A stretch of DNA of 64,000 bases, taken from positions 248,001 to 312,000 of the forward strand of contig NZ_JBJDLK010000001.1 in assembly GCF_045762675.1 (NCBI RefSeq), read 5' to 3'. This document shows positions 60,797 through 64,000 of this stretch, piece after piece. The notes beneath the pieces were generated by a model. That model made no database searches, was not told where the DNA came from, and saw only the letters and a program-made list of their open reading frames with translations. A program made the translations under genes and the position numbers. The DNA comes from Elizabethkingia meningoseptica_A (GTDB lineage: Bacteria; Bacteroidota; Bacteroidia; Flavobacteriales; Weeksellaceae). Position 1 is the first letter of the stretch. The number at the start of each line of letters is the position of its first letter.

Positions 60797-61321
60797 TTAG
60801 CCCTGAAGCAACGGTAAATAACGTTCTTTTATAATATTGAAGTGGTGAATCTGATGGCCGATCATTGTATATCCCATTGCCAGAACAGACATTTCCTTAT
60901 TGTAATTGTTTCCGGAATTCTGTATTGTCTCGTCATCGAAGCCCTCAAACATAGCTCTGCTGGCTAAGCGGACAGCCTTCATTTCATTCAGAAGGCTTTC
61001 CAGAGTTCTGTGATCCACTTTTGCGTTTTCAGCAAAAAGGTTTTCATCAAATCCTTGGGGCGTAACACCATCCTGACGCGCAAATCGTGTAGTGCGTTCG
61101 GTAAAAATCCGCTCCGTATCTGTAATGTGCTGTATAATCTGTTTAATAGTCCACTTTTCAGGAGCATATACCCGATCACCTAAAAGCAGAAGCTGCTCCA
61201 TATCGATCTGTTGAATTTGTTCTATACTTTTGTCAAAAGCATCCAGAATTTCTATGTCCTCTACAAGATTAATATAGCGGTCATAATAGTCTGGCATTTT
61301 TGTGATATCGGATTTTTTCAT
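60797..61321 (-). CDS. DinB superfamily protein
   Basis: A 174-residue four-helix-bundle protein with His ligands at H65 (KQIIQHITDTERIF) and in MIGHQIHHFNIIKERY (H156, H159, H160). PEKWTIKQ near residue 55 is typical of the DinB_2 group. It may be a damage-response or thiol-linked enzyme; it sits just upstream of the Ada-like operon on the same strand (99-base gap), which could place it in the same stress response. Confidence 0.9.
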   Translation of the reverse strand: MKKSDITKMPDYYDRYINLVEDIEILDAFDKSIEQIQQIDMEQLLLLGDRVYAPEKWTIKQIIQHITDTERIFTERTTRFARQDGVTPQGFDENLFAENAKVDHRTLESLLNEMKAVRLASRAMFEGFDDETIQNSGNNYNKEMSVLAMGYTMIGHQIHHFNIIKERYLPLLQG

Positions 61322-61448
61322 GTATCAAGATTTTAACTACAATATTAGAAATTTAATTGTATTGGTCATACATAAAAATAGAAAAGCTGTCTCTTTTTAA
61401 GACAGCCTGATTGATTTATATTGTGAAGTAGTATATACTAATGCTATA

Positions 61449-64000
61449 TTACTGCATTGCCTTTGTAACATCAGAAGTAATCTGTTTCATTTTTACGGCA
61501 GTATAAGCGGAGTCATAAGGCTGTAGAGCATCAAACAGATACTGATAGAAAGGTGTAATTTCCTCTATCTTATCCGCTTTTTCATGTTTCTGATTACCAT
61601 TGCTGTTTTGCAGTTCTGTTAAATAAGTTCTGAATTCTGAATCAATAGGTTTCATCGCATTTAAAAGATAGGTTAATCCTTTTTCTTTTTCCCCGTTTCG
61701 TGCGTACGCATTGGCAACACTTCTTGCGATCATGGAATAATAATAAGGTTGTGACGATATATCTGCCTTTAAGGTTTTTTGATGTTTTTTGTCAAGCCCC
61801 CGGTAATATTTATAATCTTCCAAAGTATTGCTTTGTACCTTTAGAGCCAGTGTCAGTGCCTTTTTTTCATCCCCTGCCAAAAGATAAGCATACACCATAT
61901 CATCAATTGATCTGGGATCATTATATTTTTCAAACGGAATTTCTGAAGAAGCCAGATCTAAAATTTCCAAAGCGCGCTTACGATCACCTTTTTCTACTAA
62001 AGCCTGCGCTGCACGGGAAGCCGTTAATCGATAGCTCATAATATTACGCGTGGCAATCTCTTCATAATGGTTATATAAGTTTTTGAAATTGCCCCATTTG
62101 AAGTTTTTAACGGTTTTATAAAGTTCTTCCGCATCTACACGACCAATATCACCGCGGTTGTTGCTTTCCTCCGTTGTTTTTACAGGTACCAGACGGTAAG
62201 AGAAACCATCAAACTGTAAATAATCTTTTAAAAAGAACATATCCGCCGGATCAGCCAGTCCGGTTGCTGAAAAACTAATAGGTCTTTTCCAGTCAAAGCT
62301 TGCCAGTAAATCCATCAGGAAGACATTGTATTTGTACATCGTATTATCCTTGTAATCTACTACCAGATCTTTTTCGGAAAGCGCCATGTCTTCAGGATTT
62401 ATAATTCCCGCTTCTACGGCATTTTTTGCATTTACCGGAAGAATAAATTTATGAACAGGAAGGAAGTTAAGCTTGGCATATTTATCACCTGCAAATATCA
62501 TTTGCAGGATCTGGTCTTTTTCTTCAGATTTCATTTTCAGGAAATCAACAGCCTCCTTAAAAGTCATGGAATCCTGTGTTATATATTTTCTGAATGATGC
62601 CAGTGTTTGTGTATTGCCTCCCTGAGCTTCCAGATTGTCAAATATGTTTTGCCACTCTTCTTTACCCATCAGGTAAACCTGATCATTGGTTCCTTCCTGA
62701 TAATCCTCGCGTCCCATACTAAGCGGAAGCTTGCTCGAGTTATTTACTTTTCTCATCATCTGGTTAATAAACCAGGGCTGTGAAATAAGAGCCTGATGTA
62801 CTATTCTTACATCGTCCCGGAAATTTTCAGTCTGTTGTATTCCAAAGGTAGGATAGGTATCATTGTCAGCATACGTAATCATCACACTGTCTTTTGGTAA
62901 AGATTTCAACGTGGAATAAGCGCTGTCATATGCTGCGGTTTTCTGACTTCTGTCGTGTGGACGGTAATTCTGAAATCCCATCATAAAAGGAATTCCTATT
63001 AAAACAGAGGCAACAGCCCAGTTGAGGTTTACCTTTTTTACCTTTTGCTGAATAAAGTAGAAAAGAGCAGTCGCGCCCAATCCAATCCAGATTGCAAAGG
63101 CATAAAATGAACCGACCACAGCATAATCACGCTCGCGTGGTTCAAAAGGCTTTACACCGGTATAATAAATGATTCCGACGCCTGCTAAAACAAATAAAGA
63201 CAGTAAAGCGTAAAATCTTCCGAAATCCTTATTCAACTGGAAAAAGAAACCAATTAAGCCTAACAGTAAAGGGATAAAAAAGAATTTAACCGTAGACTCA
63301 TTGCTGAACTGTGAGGGAAGGTGCTGCTGATCGCCATACATAGCATTATCCAGAGCAGGGAATCCACTAATCCAGTTTCCGCGGTTGTCCTGTAATTCTC
63401 CCTGAACATCATTCTGCCTTCCTGCAAAATTCCAGAGCAGATAGCGTACAAAATAGTAACCGTTCTGGAAAGAAATAAAGTAATTGAAATTCTGGGCGAA
63501 ACCAGGTTTTTTAACATGGATGAGGTTGTATTTTTTAGCAGCCGTATAATCCTGATATGTAATAGAACCTTCGTGGTATTTTTTCTTCAATGTTTCGAAT
63601 GCATCGTAAGCATCCTTGTCATTGGCTATATTTTCATTTTCATAATTAAAGGTAAATTCCGGCGCACCATATAACGACATATAGTTAGGAATGACCGTTT
63701 TATCATTGCTGAACATTCTCGGAAAAAAGCTTACATGATTTTTACTGTAAACCAATTGATCCCGGGTATCAATAAGATCATACCTTCCGGTTTGTTCATT
63801 TTTTACATAGACATTCCCTGTCTTTACCGTTTTGTAACTGCCGTCATCATTTCTTTCAATACCATCCGGATCCAAATAAGCCGTATAATTTTCGCCGTAA
63901 GTCGTTGGCCAGTCTCCGTACTGAACCCGGTTATAATAATCCAGAAGACCTATAGCACTGTCAGGATTATTGAGATTGATGGCAGGACTTGCATTTGCGC
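61449..64000 (-). CDS. DUF2723 membrane protein (GT117/TMEM260-like), C-terminal part
   Basis: At least 850 residues; the gene starts beyond the window. The frame is open to base 64000: the sequence before residue DPDGIERND includes SPAINLNNPDSAIGLLDYYN and QYGDWP, the conserved loop of DUF2723. Several membrane helices follow (four near 63250-63000, for example GLIGFFFQL), then a periplasmic part with RPISFSATGLADP and TPR-like helices (RAAQALVEKGDRKRALEIL). DUF2723 proteins are thought to be O-mannosyltransferase-like glycosyltransferases using a lipid-linked sugar. The apparent TTG start at 63875 is internal, not real. Confidence 0.92.
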   Translation of the reverse strand, partial: ANASPAINLNNPDSAIGLLDYYNRVQYGDWPTTYGENYTAYLDPDGIERNDDGSYKTVKTGNVYVKNEQTGRYDLIDTRDQLVYSKNHVSFFPRMFSNDKTVIPNYMSLYGAPEFTFNYENENIANDKDAYDAFETLKKKYHEGSITYQDYTAAKKYNLIHVKKPGFAQNFNYFISFQNGYYFVRYLLWNFAGRQNDVQGELQDNRGNWISGFPALDNAMYGDQQHLPSQFSNESTVKFFFIPLLLGLIGFFFQLNKDFGRFYALLSLFVLAGVGIIYYTGVKPFEPRERDYAVVGSFYAFAIWIGLGATALFYFIQQKVKKVNLNWAVASVLIGIPFMMGFQNYRPHDRSQKTAAYDSAYSTLKSLPKDSVMITYADNDTYPTFGIQQTENFRDDVRIVHQALISQPWFINQMMRKVNNSSKLPLSMGREDYQEGTNDQVYLMGKEEWQNIFDNLEAQGGNTQTLASFRKYITQDSMTFKEAVDFLKMKSEEKDQILQMIFAGDKYAKLNFLPVHKFILPVNAKNAVEAGIINPEDMALSEKDLVVDYKDNTMYKYNVFLMDLLASFDWKRPISFSATGLADPADMFFLKDYLQFDGFSYRLVPVKTTEESNNRGDIGRVDAEELYKTVKNFKWGNFKNLYNHYEEIATRNIMSYRLTASRAAQALVEKGDRKRALEILDLASSEIPFEKYNDPRSIDDMVYAYLLAGDEKKALTLALKVQSNTLEDYKYYRGLDKKHQKTLKADISSQPYYYSMIARSVANAYARNGEKEKGLTYLLNAMKPIDSEFRTYLTELQNSNGNQKHEKADKIEEITPFYQYLFDALQPYDSAYTAVKMKQITSDVTKAMQ

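Noticed and set aside
63260..63875. Start of the DUF2723 gene at TTG 63875
   Set aside because: The frame continues upstream without a stop to the window end, with family-typical residues, so this TTG is an internal Leu codon.
1..64000. tRNA, rRNA, CRISPR array, attachment sites, riboswitches
   Set aside because: No cloverleaf with a recognisable anticodon arm and CCA context, no rRNA-like block, no spaced direct-repeat array and no known riboswitch core were seen when reading both strands. A covariance-model search would be needed to exclude small RNAs.

Overview
The window looks like chromosome from a Flavobacteriia member of the Elizabethkingia/Chryseobacterium type (family Weeksellaceae). 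Evidence: low GC with AT-rich intergenic DNA, almost no Shine-Dalgarno sequences, -7 boxes of the TAnnTTTG type ahead of many genes, lipoprotein signals ending in S-C, and lineage markers such as a GLPGLI-family protein, fimbrillin-like lipoproteins, a tiny mS38/AURKAIP1-like ribosomal peptide, and a DUF2723 protein. The genus is inferred from gene content, not proven. I saw no rRNA, tRNA, CRISPR array, intact insertion sequence or prophage.

Layout. 1-5.3 kb: end of one M13 peptidase, a DUF2264 protein, a membrane protein, a complete M13 peptidase paralogue and an alpha/beta hydrolase. 5.4-13.2 kb (minus strand): homogentisate pathway of tyrosine/phenylalanine breakdown (homogentisate dioxygenase, a CoA transferase/hydrolase, HPPD, a small secreted protein, fumarylacetoacetase), followed by a four-helix-bundle gene, a flavin reductase and an M28 peptidase. 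An AraC-type regulator is divergent from it at 13.4 kb. 14-24 kb: TAP-like hydrolase, repeat lipoprotein, an envelope cluster (Nudix, acyltransferase, Mpl, cardiolipin synthase) and an NfeD-flotillin pair. 24-34.6 kb: housekeeping genes (RNase G, HU with a 30-residue ribosomal peptide, MutY, a PfkB kinase, two periplasmic prolyl isomerases, an NMO-type flavoenzyme). 34.8-41 kb: three fimbrillin-like lipoproteins with long AT-rich gaps and a 58-codon small gene. 41-47.7 kb: rhodanese, acid phosphatase, QueG, a 26-residue basic peptide, and a paired inactive/active M16 protease. 47.9-57.6 kb: WYL regulator with two membrane proteins, MFS transporter, cyclic-nucleotide phosphodiesterase-like MBL protein, a bacteriocin-like Cys-rich precursor with a double-glycine leader, GLPGLI protein, YceI, DODA dioxygenase, CsaA and a DinB-like protein. 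58.3-60.7 kb: a compact minus-strand alkylation-damage operon (HTH-methyltransferase, a 2OG-Fe(II) oxygenase, stand-alone Ada zinc domain, AlkB). 61.4 kb to the end: the C-terminal part of a DUF2723 membrane glycosyltransferase-like protein.

The most interesting points are the split-Ada/AlkB operon carrying an extra 2OG-Fe(II) oxygenase and a zinc domain with one ligand cysteine missing; the double-glycine Cys-rich peptide; the small acidic protein ahead of the third fimbrillin and the domain swap among the three fimbrillin paralogues; two very small basic genes (26838-26930 and 43224-43304); the queG promoter that implies a nearly leaderless mRNA; and a short coding remnant beside an inverted repeat at 15.8-15.95 kb.
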